From a virus, in the IMG/VR virus record IMGVR_UViG_3300007363_000002, positions 1 to 55,882 of that record: a DNA stretch of 55,882 nucleotides; one strand, 5' to 3'. The translations under genes were made by a program, and so were the position numbers. The notes below the pieces were generated by a model that did not search any database, was not told where the DNA came from, and worked only from the letters and a program-made list of their open reading frames with translations. Each line of letters opens with the position of its first letter. Positions within the stretch are counted from its first letter, which is position 1. This document shows positions 13,875 through 22,255 of the stretch, one piece after another.

Positions 13875-14789
13875 ATGGCTACCCCAATGCGGAGTACAGA
13901 CTTCCGCTCAATCGTTGAGCCGATCCTGAACGAAGAGTTCAACGGCATCTATGATCAACGCGCTGATGAATGGGCGCAGGTCTTCAAAGAGTTTAAGGGT
14001 ATTCCCCGTAACTACCACGAAGAGCCTGTCCTGTTCGGCTTTGGTGCTGCGCCAGAATTGCCAGACGGCATGCCTGTCACGTATCAATCCGGCGGCGTGC
14101 TGTTCATTCAGCGCTACGTGTATCGCGTCTACGGCCTCGCCTTTGCATTGACAAAGGTTCTGGTGGAAGATGGCGATCACATCCGTATCGGTCAGACCTA
14201 TGCTCGTCACCTTGCACAGTCGCTGATCGAAACCAAGGAAACCCTTGGTGCCAACATCCTGAACCGCGCCTTCAACAGCGCGTATGCAGGCGGCGACGGC
14301 GTATCGTTGGTCAACACGGCTCACCCAATCGCAACTGGTACGTTCTCGAACCAGCTTTCGACCGCAGCCAACCTGTCGCAGACCTCGCTTGAGCAGATGC
14401 TCATTCAGATCCGCAACGCAGTAGACAACAACGGCAAGCGCATCCGCTTGACACCTAAGAAGATCGTTTCCGGTCCTTCGAACGTGTTCCAAGCTGAAGT
14501 ATTGCTGAAGTCCACACTGCGCGCAGGCACCGCGAACAACGACATCAACCCTGTCAATTCGATGGGACTTTTGAGCGAAGGCCAAGCCAACCTTTCGCGT
14601 ATCACCTCGACCACTGCATGGTGGGTACAGACTGATGCGCCAGAAGGCTTGAAGCTCGCTATGCGTCGTGGTCTTGAGAAGAGCATGGAAGGCGACTTCG
14701 AAACCGACAGCATGCGCTACAAGGCTACCGAGCGTTATGCGTTCGGTTGGACCGATCCACGTGGCGTATACGGTACGGCTGGCATCTAA
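13875..14789 (+). CDS. Major capsid protein
   Basis: The 304-residue product has the look of a Mu-type/HK97-fold head protein. It shows a helical N-terminus (DFRSIVEPILNEEFNGIYDQ), VLVEDGDHIRIGQTYARHLA, then NTAHPIATGTFSNQ, close to the S/N-x-H-P-x-x-x-G signature of this family. RLTPKKIVSGPSNVFQAEVL and TERYAFGWTDPRGVYGTAG follow. The ribosome-binding site AAGGAGGG is among the strongest in the window, as expected for the most abundant protein. A TTCG-capped hairpin follows its stop. Confidence 0.9.
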   Translation: MATPMRSTDFRSIVEPILNEEFNGIYDQRADEWAQVFKEFKGIPRNYHEEPVLFGFGAAPELPDGMPVTYQSGGVLFIQRYVYRVYGLAFALTKVLVEDGDHIRIGQTYARHLAQSLIETKETLGANILNRAFNSAYAGGDGVSLVNTAHPIATGTFSNQLSTAANLSQTSLEQMLIQIRNAVDNNGKRIRLTPKKIVSGPSNVFQAEVLLKSTLRAGTANNDINPVNSMGLLSEGQANLSRITSTTAWWVQTDAPEGLKLAMRRGLEKSMEGDFETDSMRYKATERYAFGWTDPRGVYGTAGI

Positions 14790-14796
14790 TTGGGTT

Positions 14797-14820
14797 GGGG
14801 GGCTTCGGCTCCCCTCCCTT
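14797..14820 (+). terminator. TTCG-capped hairpin after the capsid gene
   Basis: GGGGGGC-TTCG-GCTCCCC forms a seven-pair stem (one G-T pair) with a stable tetraloop, followed by a pyrimidine stretch TCCCTTCTCT rather than a clean T run. It could be a partial terminator or a 3' stabiliser that keeps capsid mRNA abundant relative to downstream genes. Confidence 0.5.
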
Positions 14821-14838
14821 CTCTAAAGGAGAAACTAA

Positions 14839-15282
14839 ATGTCACAAACTACTTGGAGCGGACCTCTTGCCTCCGGCGATATTAACGCCGGTAAGACAGG
14901 CGGCCCGAACATCGGCCTCGCGGTTCTTTCACAGACTGTGTTGATCGACTTCGACGCGACACTCGTGCAAAACAAAACGGTCTATTTGCCTTTCGGCTCG
15001 CAGATCGTTGACGTCATTGTTGACGAGCTTGTTGCGTTCAACAGCGCAACGTCGGCCACTCTCTCGGTGGGCACAACCTCTGGCGGTACTGAGTACGTCA
15101 GCGGCGTGAACGTCAAGACGACCGGCCGCAAGTCAAACAGCTATTCGGCTGCCCAGCTTGCTGCGATGGACAACATCGGATCAAACGGAACTGTCGTTGC
15201 GACAGTAACGTCCGTTGGTCAGCCTACGGCTGGTCAAGTCCGCGTCACGTACTTGTACGTGCAGACAACGGCTAATGACTAA
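14839..15282 (+). CDS. Probable capsid accessory/decoration protein (147 aa)
   Basis: A beta-rich, Thr/Ser/Gly-rich protein (SGDINAGKTGGPNIGLAVLS, KTVYLPFGSQIVDVIVDEL, QVRVTYLYVQTT) of the type often found just downstream of capsid genes. Such proteins are usually virion components. It has its own AAAGGAGAAACTAA ribosome-binding site and is isolated between two TTCG hairpins, which suggests its dose is controlled separately. No family assigned. Confidence 0.65.
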   Translation: MSQTTWSGPLASGDINAGKTGGPNIGLAVLSQTVLIDFDATLVQNKTVYLPFGSQIVDVIVDELVAFNSATSATLSVGTTSGGTEYVSGVNVKTTGRKSNSYSAAQLAAMDNIGSNGTVVATVTSVGQPTAGQVRVTYLYVQTTAND

Positions 15283-15305
15283 GCATTAGTCTTATGATAT
15301 AAGAG

Positions 15306-15327
15306 GGGGTCGCCTTCGGGTGGCCCC
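15306..15327 (+). terminator. Second TTCG-capped hairpin
   Basis: GGGGTCGCC-TTCG-GGTGGCCCC forms a nine-pair stem (two G-T pairs) with the same tetraloop as the hairpin after the capsid gene, again without a good T run. It separates the 14839-15282 gene from the next. Likely an attenuator or an mRNA-end stabiliser. Confidence 0.5.
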
Positions 15328-15348
15328 TGATTATCAAGGAATATACAG

Positions 15349-15756
15349 ATGGCAGATGCAGTAGCAACACAGATCCTGTTCGATGGCGAGCGTATGGCCA
15401 TCATGAAATTTACGAACATCTCCGACGGCACTGGCGAGACCAAAGTGACCAAGGTTGATGTCTCGACCCTTACTCCAAGCTCCTTCGACAAGGCTTGCGA
15501 CGGCGTCACGATCACTAAGATCCACGCCATGACGCACGGGATGGAAGTTGACATGTACTGGGACGCCACAACCGATGTGCTTATCGACGTAATCCCCCAG
15601 AACCAAATGTACTCAATGGACCTGACGCAGTTCGGCGGTCTGTGGAACAACGCAGGCGCGGGCAAGACTGGCGATGTCCTGTTCTCAACTCGCGACGCGA
15701 GCACCGGCGATACGTACACTATCATCCTCGAGATGGTTAAGTCCTACGCAGATTGA
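15349..15756 (+). CDS. Probable virion structural protein (135 aa)
   Basis: The sequence (TQILFDGERMAIMKFTNISD, THGMEVDMYWDATTDVLIDV, LTQFGGLWNNAGAGKTGDV) looks like a compact beta-sandwich, as in small head or fibre-attachment proteins. It has DGTGET and FSTRDASTGDTY turn-rich segments. The stop overlaps the next ATG by one base (TGATG). I recall similar sequences in environmental podovirus genomes without function. Confidence 0.65.
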   Translation: MADAVATQILFDGERMAIMKFTNISDGTGETKVTKVDVSTLTPSSFDKACDGVTITKIHAMTHGMEVDMYWDATTDVLIDVIPQNQMYSMDLTQFGGLWNNAGAGKTGDVLFSTRDASTGDTYTIILEMVKSYAD

Positions 15757-16613
15757 TGGTGGACAACGCCTTCGACCTCCGGCTGTTTAAGGCCAAGAAC
15801 CACATAGACGACGCGCTGGGCGTGGCCAAGCGCGGACGGCAGCCAATGCAACCCCCGCCTAACCCGCGCATGCCCAATATCGGGCCGGTGCCTAACCAAC
15901 AGCCGACAAACATACCGGGCAACCCGCAGCTTACCCCACAGGGCGTTGCGGTCTCCGGCCAACAGCAGGTCGGTCCCGGCATGATCAGCGGCGGCGCGAT
16001 GGTCGGCCCGCAAGGGTTTGAAGGCGGTGGCGTTAATTACGGGATGCCCGTTGCGGGCGGTCAATTCAATGTCGGCGCGTCAATGGATCCAAACATGGAA
16101 CTGGCTCAGGTGCAGGCGCAGTATGAGAACGGTCCGTTCAGCGTAGGCGCGCAGTATCAGCCCGGCGGCGGCGTTTCTGGCAGTGTTGGTTATCGGCAGG
16201 CATTCGCCAAGGGCGGTCTGGCTGTCAAAAAGGGCTACCAAGAAGGTGGCCTCGCCTCTTCCTTGCCCAACGCCAAAGAAACACGCGACGCCGACGTCGA
16301 GTTCCTGAACACCCGCAATCTGCATCTGCGTGACGTGGCAGGCTTGCCTCGCGCAAAGGGTGGAGCTGCATGGACGCGCAAGGAAGGCAAGAACCCAGAG
16401 GGCGGCCTCAACGCTAAGGGCCGCGCGTCATTGAAGGCGCAGGGTCACGACATCAAGCCACCCGTCAGCGCCAAGCAGGCGAAGAAATCACCCAAGGCAG
16501 CCGCACGCCGCAAGAGCTTCTGCGCACGGATGTCGGGTATGCCGGGGCCGATGGAGGACGACAAGGGTCGCCCGACACGCAAGGCACTTTCACTACGCAA
16601 ATGGGATTGCTGA
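15756..16613 (+). CDS. Gly/Pro-rich structural protein with KGG motifs (285 aa)
   Basis: The N-terminus is short and helical (DNAFDLRLFKAKNHIDDALG). A Pro/Gln/Gly-rich disordered part (residues ~28-100) follows, then repeats with FAKGGLAVKKGYQEGGLA, and a basic C-terminal domain (RDVAGLPRAKGGAAWTRKEG ... RKSFCARMSGMPGPMEDDKG). The C-terminal part, with KSFCARMSGMPGPM, resembles a small conserved phage domain (DUF6321-like), as I recall. It is likely packaged or head-associated. Function unknown. Confidence 0.65.
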   Translation: MVDNAFDLRLFKAKNHIDDALGVAKRGRQPMQPPPNPRMPNIGPVPNQQPTNIPGNPQLTPQGVAVSGQQQVGPGMISGGAMVGPQGFEGGGVNYGMPVAGGQFNVGASMDPNMELAQVQAQYENGPFSVGAQYQPGGGVSGSVGYRQAFAKGGLAVKKGYQEGGLASSLPNAKETRDADVEFLNTRNLHLRDVAGLPRAKGGAAWTRKEGKNPEGGLNAKGRASLKAQGHDIKPPVSAKQAKKSPKAAARRKSFCARMSGMPGPMEDDKGRPTRKALSLRKWDC

Positions 16614-16614
16614 T

Positions 16615-16791
16615 ATGAGCGACTTTGCCGTAAAACCTGTCTGGGACAAGAAACGACCAAAAGACCTCGGCAAGCCGAAGGGTTTATCGGTCAAGAAAAA
16701 GAAATCCGCCAAGGCCCGCGCCAAAGCGGCCGGACGACCTTATCCAAATTTAATTGATAATATGGCTGCGGCCCGAAAGAAAGGTAAGTAA
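16615..16791 (+). CDS. Small basic protein (58 aa)
   Basis: A Lys-rich peptide (DKKRPKDLGKPKGLSVKKKK, then SAKARAKAAGRPYPNLIDNM, then AAARKKGK). It fits between two genes with a one-base gap before and after. The GRPYPNLIDN..AA.KKG ending looks like a conserved small phage motif. It is strongly positive and so probably binds nucleic acid. Its coordinates come directly from reading the bases, since it is short. Confidence 0.65.
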   Translation: MSDFAVKPVWDKKRPKDLGKPKGLSVKKKKSAKARAKAAGRPYPNLIDNMAAARKKGK

Positions 16792-16792
16792 A

Positions 16793-17443
16793 ATGGACGG
16801 TTTCAAGAACTCCACCAAAACCCAGTACATGAAGGGCGGCTCCTGTGATGGTTACGCCAAGGGCGGCAAGGTCAAGGGCGCAGCCAAAATCAACAAGGTC
16901 ATGGGTGAGTTTAAGCGTGGCGAACTGCACAGCGGCTCAAAGAAGGGTCCGGAAGTAACCAGCAAAAAGCAAGCCACGGCCATCGCCATGAGCGAAGCCC
17001 GCAAGGCTGGCGCAAAAATGAAGTACATGTGTGGCGGCCCAGTGCGTAAGGCTACGGGCGGCGTGATTAAGTCTGTAGCACCAAAAGGTGTGATGAAGTC
17101 TGCGGCATCCGCCAAACAACTGCCCACACCGGAAGTTGCTTCGAAGCGTCAAGTACAGCCAACGCCGCCAAAGGACGTAGTCCGTGAAGCACCTCGGCCA
17201 ACGATGGAACCGAAGCGTCAAGTACAACCAACGCCGCCAAAGGACGCTAAGACCATTGGTGGTGCGCCAAAGGACGCAAAGACCATTGGTGGCGCTGCTC
17301 AGACCATGGGTGGTGCTTCAAGGGACGCTAAGGCCATAGGTTCTGTAGGCGTGGTCAAGAAGGGTGTACCAGTCGCCAGCAACAAACCGATGATCGGTCT
17401 CAAAACGGGCGGCCACGTCTCGAAGTCAATGACTAAGTGGTAA
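16793..17443 (+). CDS. DUF6496-like basic head-region protein (216 aa)
   Basis: The N-terminal third contains KVMGEFKRGELHSGSKKGPE followed by VTSKKQATAIAMSEARKAG, which matches the DUF6496 pattern found in many phage and bacterial proteins. Two MKGG/AKGG motifs precede it. The middle has tandem repeats (KRQVQPTPPKD twice; APKDAKTIGG-type units), and the protein ends GGHVSKSMTKW, an ending echoed in the next gene. The start at 16793 is one base after the previous stop. Probably a DNA-associated virion protein; inference. Confidence 0.7.
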   Translation: MDGFKNSTKTQYMKGGSCDGYAKGGKVKGAAKINKVMGEFKRGELHSGSKKGPEVTSKKQATAIAMSEARKAGAKMKYMCGGPVRKATGGVIKSVAPKGVMKSAASAKQLPTPEVASKRQVQPTPPKDVVREAPRPTMEPKRQVQPTPPKDAKTIGGAPKDAKTIGGAAQTMGGASRDAKAIGSVGVVKKGVPVASNKPMIGLKTGGHVSKSMTKW

Positions 17444-17528
17444 TAAAACGCGAGGGTGTGGTGGCGTCTGAAGGCGTCGCCACGCACGCCGTGAACAAAG
17501 TTCGCGGCAAGCAAGAAAGGCGAATATC

Positions 17529-17960
17529 ATGACTAGTATACCAGTACGATCAAAGTTTGCTACAGACGCTATTGCTCGTTACGCAAAGGCGACTAAGGCC
17601 ACGGATGGCGGCGCAAAGTTTGGGGTGGCTTACGACAAAGCCAAGCAAGCAAGAACGGCTACGGCAACTTCAGCAACTGCTAGGCCAGCGGCTACGACAA
17701 CGGCAACTTCAGCAACTGCTAGGCCAGCGGCTACGACAACGGCGACTTCAGCAACGGCCAAACCGGCGGCGAAATCAATGGTGAGCGACGCCAGACGCGC
17801 AGAGTTATCCGCTAACTATAAGAAGAGTTACGCGGCGGCTACAAGCGCAGCGAAAGCAGCGTCCATGGCTCGCACAGCGGCCAAGAAAACAACGGGCGCA
17901 ACAACGGCGGTCCAGAAAGCAACCGGCGGCTACGTCACGAAGTCATCATTTAAGTGGTAA
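17529..17960 (+). CDS. Ala/Thr-rich repeat protein (143 aa)
   Basis: The core carries nearly three copies of a 13-residue unit TATSATARPAATT, followed by a basic Ala-rich helix (YKKSYAAATSAAKAASMART). The ending GGYVTKSSFKW matches the GG-x-V-x-KS-x-x-KW ending of the preceding gene product. Composition resembles histone H1-like or KU-type DNA-binding tails, so DNA condensation in the head is possible. A strong terminator follows immediately. Confidence 0.6.
   Translation: MTSIPVRSKFATDAIARYAKATKATDGGAKFGVAYDKAKQARTATATSATARPAATTTATSATARPAATTTATSATAKPAAKSMVSDARRAELSANYKKSYAAATSAAKAASMARTAAKKTTGATTAVQKATGGYVTKSSFKW
17661..17771 (+). repeat. 39-base tandem repeat (about 2.8 copies)
   Basis: Two exact 39-base units (17661-17699 and 17700-17738) and a third diverged partial unit encode the TATSATARPAATT repeat of the 17529-17960 protein. 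Identical units imply recent expansion and a length that can vary by slippage. Confidence 0.85.
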
Positions 17961-17962
17961 TA

Positions 17963-18009
17963 TAGCGCAAGCGAACTGCCCGCCTTGCTGGTGGGCAGTT
18001 TTTGCGCTA
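17963..18009 (+). terminator. Strong bipartite terminator between head and tail genes
   Basis: An inner stem AACTGCCC/GGGCAGTT (17974-17981 with 17993-18000) is nested in an outer stem TAGCGCAA/TTGCGCTA (17963-17970 with 18002-18009). A T run (17999-18003) immediately follows the inner stem. This is a good intrinsic terminator for rightward transcripts and marks the end of the head module. No clear promoter is visible just downstream, so read-through probably feeds the tail genes. Confidence 0.75.
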
Positions 18010-18077
18010 TACCACCAACGCTAGAGGTGCTTGCTGACATCGGCTTGCTGCTGCGATAACAATGCGAGCACATCCTT

Positions 18078-19064
18078 ATGGCGTTTTCTAACACAGTTTC
18101 ACAGACGAATTTTAACACGCGGCGCGTTATCGACAACGCGATCCGCCGCTGTAAACTGACGGCGCAGCAAATCACTGCCGAACACATCGACATCGCCAAC
18201 GACCAGCTATACCTGTTCCTCTCCGACTTGGCCAACCAAGGCGCGCCTCTCTGGTGCATCGAGAAGCAGATTTACCCGCTGTACGACGGCGTGGGCGACA
18301 TCACGATGACCGACGGCACCGTCGACATCCTGAACAGCAACTTCCGCTGGCTTCAAGAAGTGTCCGGCACTAACGTCGACACGTCAACGACGCGCACAGT
18401 CACGTTCACCACCGACACTTTCGTGGCCAACGTCGGCATTTACTGGACGGCCGCCGCTGTGCCCATCGCTCTCGAGCGCTCGGACGACAACATAGTCTGG
18501 ACCACGATCCAAACCGAAACGCCAACGGCCACCGCAGGCCAGTGGACGTGGTTCGATCTGGACAGCAGCGTGGCTGCGCGGTATTTCCGCGTCCGCGCAA
18601 CGTCAGGCACGCTTAGTTTCAGCCAAATTTATTTGGCAAACACGCCGACCGAGATCCCATTGGCGCGCATGAACCGCGACGACTACACGAATTTGCCAAA
18701 TAAGGCGTTTCAGTCGAACCGCCCGCTGCAATACTGGTTCGACCGTCAGGTCAACAACCCAATTATGCACATGTGGCCGGTGCCAAATCTGGCCGCGACC
18801 GTCTGCCAGATCGTTGTGTGGCGTCAGCGCTACATTATGGACGTCGGCACGATGACACAGGACGTTGAAGTGCCCCAGCGCTGGCTCGAGGCCATTGTTT
18901 CGGGTCTGGCGGCCAAAATGGCGCTTGAATTGACCGAAGTTGACCCCAGTTTAATCCCGATTTTGGACCAAAAGGCTGCGATTTCGCTGAATATCGCGCA
19001 AATGGAAGAGCGTGACAACAGCCCGATGATGATCGCGCCCAACATCTCGCCGTACACGAGGTAG
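18078..19064 (+). CDS. Head-tail adaptor (P22 gp4-like) with discoidin-like insertion
   Basis: The 328-residue protein starts NFNTRRVIDNAIRRCKLTAQ and continues with EHIDIANDQLYLFLSDLANQ and PLWCIEKQ. This helical pattern is typical of podovirus adaptor proteins that sit under the portal. Residues ~108-195 (RTVTFTTDTFVANVGIYWTA ... WFDLDSSVAARYFRVRAT..LSFSQIYLAN) look like an inserted F5/8 type C (discoidin) carbohydrate-binding sandwich. The C-terminal part (WPVPNLAATVCQIVVWRQRY) returns to the adaptor domain. The insertion could give the tail machine a sugar-binding surface. Confidence 0.75.
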   Translation: MAFSNTVSQTNFNTRRVIDNAIRRCKLTAQQITAEHIDIANDQLYLFLSDLANQGAPLWCIEKQIYPLYDGVGDITMTDGTVDILNSNFRWLQEVSGTNVDTSTTRTVTFTTDTFVANVGIYWTAAAVPIALERSDDNIVWTTIQTETPTATAGQWTWFDLDSSVAARYFRVRATSGTLSFSQIYLANTPTEIPLARMNRDDYTNLPNKAFQSNRPLQYWFDRQVNNPIMHMWPVPNLAATVCQIVVWRQRYIMDVGTMTQDVEVPQRWLEAIVSGLAAKMALELTEVDPSLIPILDQKAAISLNIAQMEERDNSPMMIAPNISPYTR

Positions 19065-19068
19065 GATC

Positions 19069-19302
19069 ATGCCTGTCGAGGGTTACATCAACACCATCGG
19101 GCGAAACCACCTTGGCATCGGCATTTGTGACCGCTGCAAGCGTAAATTCCCCATTGATGACCTGTACAGCGACCGGAATATACCGGGCCTGAAGGTCTGC
19201 CTCGACGACGTGGACGACTTCGACCCGTGGCGTGAGCCTGCTCGGCAGCCAGAGGACATCACACTGCGCTTTCCGCGCCCAGACGTGGCACTGGACGGCT
19301 GA
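19069..19302 (+). CDS. Zinc-ribbon protein, tandem copy 1 (77 aa)
   Basis: Contains GIGICDRCKRKFPIDDLYSD, then GLKVC and a C-terminal REPARQPEDITLRFPRPDV. Three cysteines (C-x-x-C and a third) and acidic residues could hold a metal. It is clearly homologous to the next gene product (GIGICGRCSIKMPLGDLLPD; PARQPDNIVLPFTRPDA), so the pair arose by tandem duplication. The stop and the next ATG overlap by one base (TGATG). Role unknown, probably tail-associated by position. Confidence 0.7.
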   Translation: MPVEGYINTIGRNHLGIGICDRCKRKFPIDDLYSDRNIPGLKVCLDDVDDFDPWREPARQPEDITLRFPRPDVALDG

Positions 19303-19604
19303 TGCCCCGCTATCTCAACACACGCGGCAACACGACGCTGGCAATCGGCATATGCGGACGCTGCTCCATCAAGATGCCGCTCGGCGACTTGCTGCCCGAC
19401 CCCAACTCGCCGGGCCTGTTGGTCTGCGAGAAGGACCGCGATCAGTACGATCCGTATCGCCTCCCCGCTCGCCAGCCGGACAACATTGTGCTACCATTCA
19501 CGCGACCAGATGCACCCATCGGGACCGATCCCGCCGGTGTCATAACGCAAGACGACAACTACTTCCTCATCACCGAGGACGGAGAGGATTACCTTGAGCC
19601 ATGA
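19302..19604 (+). CDS. Zinc-ribbon protein, tandem copy 2 (100 aa)
   Basis: Homologue of the 19069-19302 protein, with the same CGRC...GLLVC and RLPARQPDNIVLPFTRPDA elements. It has an added ~25-residue acidic tail (QDDNYFLITEDGEDYLEP). Its ATG follows on from copy 1 by TGATG, and its TGA overlaps the fibre gene start as ATGA, so the three are translationally coupled. Possibly a fibre-assembly or attachment factor; inference from position only. Confidence 0.7.
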   Translation: MPRYLNTRGNTTLAIGICGRCSIKMPLGDLLPDPNSPGLLVCEKDRDQYDPYRLPARQPDNIVLPFTRPDAPIGTDPAGVITQDDNYFLITEDGEDYLEP

Positions 19605-21859
19605 GTGATGTACCTAGCAACCTCATCCCGACCCGCATCACGGGTCTGCCAGAGTATCTGGGCACGAGCACGCTCGGCTACCTGCCGTATGTGATCGAGG
19701 GGAACACGTACAAGGTTCAGTTCGCGAACATCGCCGCCGTCGGTGCGGTGCCGTCAACGCGTCAAATCAACACAGGCACGGGCTTGGGCGGCGGCGGAGA
19801 CCTGTCGGCCAACCGCACGCTCTACATATTGCCAGAGGGCGTCGATGACAGCCGCCTGACCACCACGGGCGTTACGGCAGACACCTACGGCTCTGCCGAA
19901 AACGTGCCGGTCTTCACCGTCAACGCGCAGGGCCGCGTGACGGGCGTCACAGAGACGCCCATCGTTCTTTCGAATTACGTCCCCACCAGCCGCACAATCA
20001 CGGCTGGCGCGGGCTTAACGGGCGGCGGAAACCTCTCCGCCAACCGCACTTTTGCAGTAAACTTTTCATCTACAACGCCTGAGCCTCTCGGTCCCGGATC
20101 TTCCGGTGTCTCGACTGTTGCCGCGCGTGAAGATCACGTCCACCCTGCGGTGGACCTGAGCGACACCACGGAAACTCAAGGCGTGCTCCCCTTGTCCCGT
20201 GGAGGCACCGGCAACAGTCTGTCTCCTGTTGTCGGTGCCATCGCATACTCCAGCAATGACGCGCTGTATCTGACGCCTACGTCTGGTAACGCAGGCGATA
20301 TTCTGGTGTCGGGTGGTGGCGTGGCTCCGCCATTTTGGCAGGCACCTATCGGCGGCGGCACAGTCACCAGCATCAACGCCAGCGGCGGCACAACAGGGTT
20401 GACGTTCACCGGCGGCCCAATCACCACATTCGGCACACTCACACTCGGCGGCACGCTTGCCGTTGCAAATGGCGGCACCGGCGCGAGCGTAGCGGGCACT
20501 GCGCGCACGAACCTCGGCGCGGCGGCCTCCGGAGCCAACACCGACATCACGTCGATTGCGCTGACCACGGGCACGATCAGCGCAACACCGACAAACGGCA
20601 CCGACATCGTTAACAAGACGTATGCCGACAGCATCGCGGCGGGCATCAACTTCCACCAGTCCGTGCGCTTGGCAACGGCTGCGGCTTTGCCTGCGAACAC
20701 ATACAATAACGGCTCCAGTGGCGTTGGCGCAACGCTCACGGGTAACGCCAACGGCGCACTGAGCGTTGACGGCGTGGCTGTCGTTGTGGGCAACCGCATC
20801 TTGGTCAAGAACGAGGTGGCTGGGGCCAACAACGGCGTCTACACCGTTACGCAAGTCGGCAACGGCTCAACGCCATATATCCTCACCCGCGCCACCGATT
20901 TCGATACTCCGGGCACTGGCGTAAACCAGATCGACGCAGGCGACTTCTTCCTCGTCACGGCGGGATCGACGCAGTCCAATACCTCATGGGTGCAACAGAC
21001 ACCGCTGCCAATCACAGTCGGCACGACGGCGCTGGTCTTCACGCAGTTCGCCGCGCCAGTTCTATACTCGGCGGGCACCGGCCTGACGCTTACCGGCACG
21101 GTCTTCAGCATCACGAATACGGGCGTAAGCGCGTCGACCTACGGCAGCGCGTCGTCCGTGCCCGTTCTGGCCGTCAACGCGCAAGGTCAGATCACATCGG
21201 CCTCCGCATCGTCCATCGCTATCGCCGCGTCGCAAGTCACGTCTGGCACGTTCACAGTGGTGCAGGGTGGCACAGGAGCCACGGACGCAGCCACCGCCCT
21301 GACGAACCTCGGAGCGTATCCAGCGAGCAACCCCAACGGTTACACGTCGAACGTAGGTACGGTTACCAGCATCAACTTGACAGCGGGCACTGGCATTAGC
21401 GTTTCTGGCGGTCCGATAACGTCCTCCGGTTCCATCAACGTCGTCAACACCGCGCCGGATCAGGTCGTCTCGTTGACAGGCGCAGGCACAACGGTTGTCA
21501 CAGGCACCTACCCGAACTTCACGATTACATCGAACGACCAATACTCCGGCACCGTGACCTCCGTTGCCGCTTCGGGCGGCACAACAGGGCTGACGTTCTC
21601 AGGCTCACCAATCACGAGCAGCGGTACTTTGACGCTCGGTGGCACGCTGGCTGTGTCCAACGGCGGCACAGGCGCAACTTCGCTCACGGCGAACAACGTC
21701 CTGTTAGGCAACGGCACGAGCGCAGTTCAAGTGGTTGCTCCGGGCACTTCAGGCAACGTCCTGACCAGCAACGGCACGACGTGGACATCTTCAGCGCCAG
21801 CGGCGGCGGGTGTCACTGTTGGACAAAGTATTGTACTAAGCATGGTTTTTGGATTGTAA
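19601..21859 (+). CDS. Tail fibre protein with repeated beta segments (752 aa)
   Basis: The protein has a short N-terminal anchor (IPTRITGLPEYLGTSTLGYL) and then many degenerate repeats of the types TGTGLGGGGDLSANRT, GGTTGLTFTGGPITT.GTLTLG, LAVANGGTGASVAGTARTNL and YGSASSVPVLAVNAQGQI. These Gly/Thr/Ser-rich beta repeats are typical of long trimeric phage fibres that bind the host surface. An insert (SVRLATAAALPANTYNNGSS ... GNRILVKNEVAGANNGVYTV) matches a common fibre domain. No chaperone domain is visible. Repeat homology makes this a likely site of recombination. Confidence 0.85.
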   Translation: MSDVPSNLIPTRITGLPEYLGTSTLGYLPYVIEGNTYKVQFANIAAVGAVPSTRQINTGTGLGGGGDLSANRTLYILPEGVDDSRLTTTGVTADTYGSAENVPVFTVNAQGRVTGVTETPIVLSNYVPTSRTITAGAGLTGGGNLSANRTFAVNFSSTTPEPLGPGSSGVSTVAAREDHVHPAVDLSDTTETQGVLPLSRGGTGNSLSPVVGAIAYSSNDALYLTPTSGNAGDILVSGGGVAPPFWQAPIGGGTVTSINASGGTTGLTFTGGPITTFGTLTLGGTLAVANGGTGASVAGTARTNLGAAASGANTDITSIALTTGTISATPTNGTDIVNKTYADSIAAGINFHQSVRLATAAALPANTYNNGSSGVGATLTGNANGALSVDGVAVVVGNRILVKNEVAGANNGVYTVTQVGNGSTPYILTRATDFDTPGTGVNQIDAGDFFLVTAGSTQSNTSWVQQTPLPITVGTTALVFTQFAAPVLYSAGTGLTLTGTVFSITNTGVSASTYGSASSVPVLAVNAQGQITSASASSIAIAASQVTSGTFTVVQGGTGATDAATALTNLGAYPASNPNGYTSNVGTVTSINLTAGTGISVSGGPITSSGSINVVNTAPDQVVSLTGAGTTVVTGTYPNFTITSNDQYSGTVTSVAASGGTTGLTFSGSPITSSGTLTLGGTLAVSNGGTGATSLTANNVLLGNGTSAVQVVAPGTSGNVLTSNGTTWTSSAPAAAGVTVGQSIVLSMVFGL

Positions 21860-21868
21860 GGAAGCAAC

Positions 21869-22246
21869 ATGGCTAACCCAAATCTCGCAGGCGTCACCGC
21901 CATCTACGGCAACAACTCTAGCACGGCGTTGTCCTCGACCAGCGCGACCTCTATCGTCAGCAACGCCGCGTCAAGCGGTAAGGTGTTCAAGATCAACACC
22001 ATCATGGTCGCCAACGTGGACGGCGCGGCAGCGGCTGACATCACGATCAACAAGTATAGCGCAGCGGCTCTGGGCGGTACGGCCTTCCCGATTGCTTCGA
22101 CAATCTCTGTTCCCGCCGACGCTACGTTAATCGTAGTTGACAAGACAACGTCGTTCTACCTCAAGGAAAACGAAAGCGTCGGGGCTACGGCTGGCACGGC
22201 GAATGACCTCGTCGTCACCTGCTCGTGGGAAGAACTCAACTCGTAA
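21869..22246 (+). CDS. Probable fibre-associated virion protein (125 aa)
   Basis: Starts MANPNLAGVTAIYGNNSS and contains KVFKINTIMVANVDGAAAAD, PADATLIVVDKTTSFYLKEN and LVVTCSWEELNS. This small beta-sandwich layout is common in phage genomes next to fibre genes and recurs in T4-like cyanophages, as I recall, without a known role. It has its own AAGGAAG ribosome-binding site. Function inferred from position only. Confidence 0.7.
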   Translation: MANPNLAGVTAIYGNNSSTALSSTSATSIVSNAASSGKVFKINTIMVANVDGAAAADITINKYSAAALGGTAFPIASTISVPADATLIVVDKTTSFYLKENESVGATAGTANDLVVTCSWEELNS

Positions 22247-22255
22247 GGACGTTGG

